Source of the DNA: a virus
Length of the DNA: 53,434 bases
Direction: 5' to 3' (one strand)
IMG/VR virus record: IMGVR_UViG_3300037427_002834
Location: 1 to 53,434 of that record
In this document: positions 52,508 through 53,434 of the stretch, in pieces
Layout of the letters: every line of letters starts with the position of its first letter
Position numbering within the stretch: the stretch's first letter is position 1
Notes under the pieces: generated by a model
Database searches by the model: none
What the model saw: the letters and a program-made list of their open reading frames with translations, nothing else
Told to the model about the DNA's origin: nothing
Program-made: the position numbers and the translations under genes

Positions 52508-52834
52508 ATGAATATTTTAAAAATACTTGAGACTTTTTATAGAGACTATTCTTGGAATTTAGTTAATGATGATTATGAATCACTAAGCTGGGACGAGAAC
52601 AACCCCATACCAAAGCCAACGCTAGAAGAACTGCAAGATAAATGGGATAATGATAGAGCCCCAATTGAGAACAATCAAGTTAATGAAGAACGCCAAGTGA
52701 AAATACTCACGGAATGGCCTATGGAGAAACAATTTGAAGCTATCACTGAGTTCCATATGGACAGACCTGAGAAATTAAATCAATTATTGGAGTTCATAAA
52801 TCGAACCAAGGCTGACACGCCTAAGACTTCTTAG
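52508..52834 (+). CDS. Small tail-associated protein (fibre chaperone-like)
   Basis: The start is placed at ATG 52508 (108 aa), which follows the previous stop by 5 nt. The in-frame ATG at 52472 would overlap the previous gene by 31 nt and has no better ribosome site. The sequence ILETFYRDYSWNLVNDDYES, then LSWDENNPIPKPTLEELQDK, is a motif common in small proteins downstream of phage tail fibres, where they may aid fibre folding or attachment. The rest is acidic and helical. It overlaps the convergent gene at 52821 by 14 bp. Confidence 0.6.
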   Translation: MNILKILETFYRDYSWNLVNDDYESLSWDENNPIPKPTLEELQDKWDNDRAPIENNQVNEERQVKILTEWPMEKQFEAITEFHMDRPEKLNQLLEFINRTKADTPKTS

Positions 52835-53432
52835 CGGTTTGTATTCTGTCTATAAGTTCGAATATTTTAATATTAGGAATATCTTTAACCGTCTCAAACT
52901 TGTCCGCTTTATCGTAGCCTTCTTGCACCAATTTTGCTTTCATTTTCTCGAAAGTAATTCCTCTCTGCTTCATAAGGGCTGAGAGGTGCTCCTTAGGGTC
53001 GAAGCTGACATTTTGATTGGCGTTGGACTGAGCCTGTTTGGAGCCGCCTCCTGCGCCAAGCTCATCTTGACCCACGATATTGATTCTCAAAAAGTTTCTA
53101 ACACATCTAACGAAAGACCTATTTTCAGCTATGGCAGCTAAGTAATCCGAGGCAAAACTGTGAGTGTTGCTCGGAGAAGCGTCAGCGATGGCGGAAAATA
53201 CAACCTCTCTACCTTCTGTTTCAAAGTTTGGTATCCACTTAATCTTACATGTCGCAACGACATAGTCTGCGCTAGGAGTTTTTACATCATACTCTACCGA
53301 AGCGTAACCCCTAATTTGAGCAAGCTCTTTGATGCCGCCTAGAAGGATTAGCAAGTCTTTATCTTCTAGTTGAGAAGTGTCTGTTTCTTGTGTGCGCTGT
53401 CTATTTGAGACTAGGTGCTCCGCCTTAACCAT
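52821..53432 (-). CDS. Possible DNA-recombination/annealing protein, uncertain; 5' end near window edge
   Basis: This 203-aa protein begins at an ATG at 53430-53432, two bases from the window end, so an upstream extension cannot be excluded. The segment with DYVVATCKIKW and then SAIADASPSNTHSF, YLAAIAENRSFVRCVRNFLR, loosely resembles the core of small phage single-strand-annealing or Rad52-like proteins. A disordered linker (GAGGGSKQAQSNANQ) joins it to a helical C-terminal domain (SALMKQRGITFEKMKAKLVQ, then IKIFELIDRI) like those found on phage recombination proteins. The opposite strand and different character suggest the edge of the DNA-metabolism region. The call is weak. Confidence 0.4.
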   Translation of the reverse strand: MVKAEHLVSNRQRTQETDTSQLEDKDLLILLGGIKELAQIRGYASVEYDVKTPSADYVVATCKIKWIPNFETEGREVVFSAIADASPSNTHSFASDYLAAIAENRSFVRCVRNFLRINIVGQDELGAGGGSKQAQSNANQNVSFDPKEHLSALMKQRGITFEKMKAKLVQEGYDKADKFETVKDIPNIKIFELIDRIQTAKKS

Positions 53433-53434
53433 CT

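Overview
The window is part of a double-stranded DNA tailed-phage (or prophage-like) genome of moderate, A+T-leaning composition, almost fully packed with virion and tail-assembly genes. There is a tail tube gene and a lambda-type tail-tip gene set but no contractile sheath, so a non-contractile, siphovirus-like particle with a long tail is the best reading. The NlpC/P60-JAMM and gpJ-like tip proteins fit a Gram-negative host. I cannot name the host or phage. Collagen-like, LamG-like, IPT/TIG and jelly-roll-like adhesion domains are common in phages from aquatic habitats, which is a hint only. No terminase, portal, capsid, tRNA, CRISPR array or insertion sequence is visible.

Layout. (1) 1-5709: a giant Cys- and Trp-rich ORF, open from the first base and therefore cut by the window edge. 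(2) 5702-5966: a compact, td-like group I intron core with no internal ORF, followed by a long hairpin at 5971-6039. (3) 6079-11684: two small virion-type genes, then a 1606-aa collagen-like fibre that carries a complete matrixin (MMP-type) zinc protease domain and a LamG-like lectin domain. (4) 11687-15696: a tightly overlapping cassette encoding a second LamG-like protein, a small protein, a glycosyltransferase-sulfotransferase fusion, a methyltransferase and a nucleotidyltransferase. (5) 15719-21743: neck, tail-completion and tail-tube genes and presumed tail-assembly chaperones, with two intrinsic terminators. (6) 21780-37189: an enormous tape measure gene in two frames, joined by a correctly phased T TTA AAG slippery heptamer; the predicted fusion is 5136 aa. 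(7) 37174-45357, minus strand: a module with the lambda M-L-K-I-J order plus one further gene, inverted relative to the tape measure. (8) 45459-52834: a run of tube-like, Ig/IPT-TIG-like and receptor-binding-like proteins. (9) 52821 to the end, minus strand: a possible DNA-metabolism gene.

The most unusual content is in the tape measure. Its first half holds a TP901-type core and then seven copies of a G-x-V/I-P-N-F/L motif. These divide it into segments, one with a Walker A P-loop and an NMN-adenylyltransferase/cytidylyltransferase-like signature, and others with possible PD-(D/E)XK nuclease signatures. This looks like a tape measure loaded with enzyme modules that could be delivered with the DNA. 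Function is inferred from motifs, not shown.

Seven starts are preceded by a shared GTGTAA-type element. Two copies (upstream of 19547 on the plus strand and 45357 on the minus strand) match at 24 of 25 positions, and two copies face apart at 45361-45450. These are the best candidates for the phage's own promoters.
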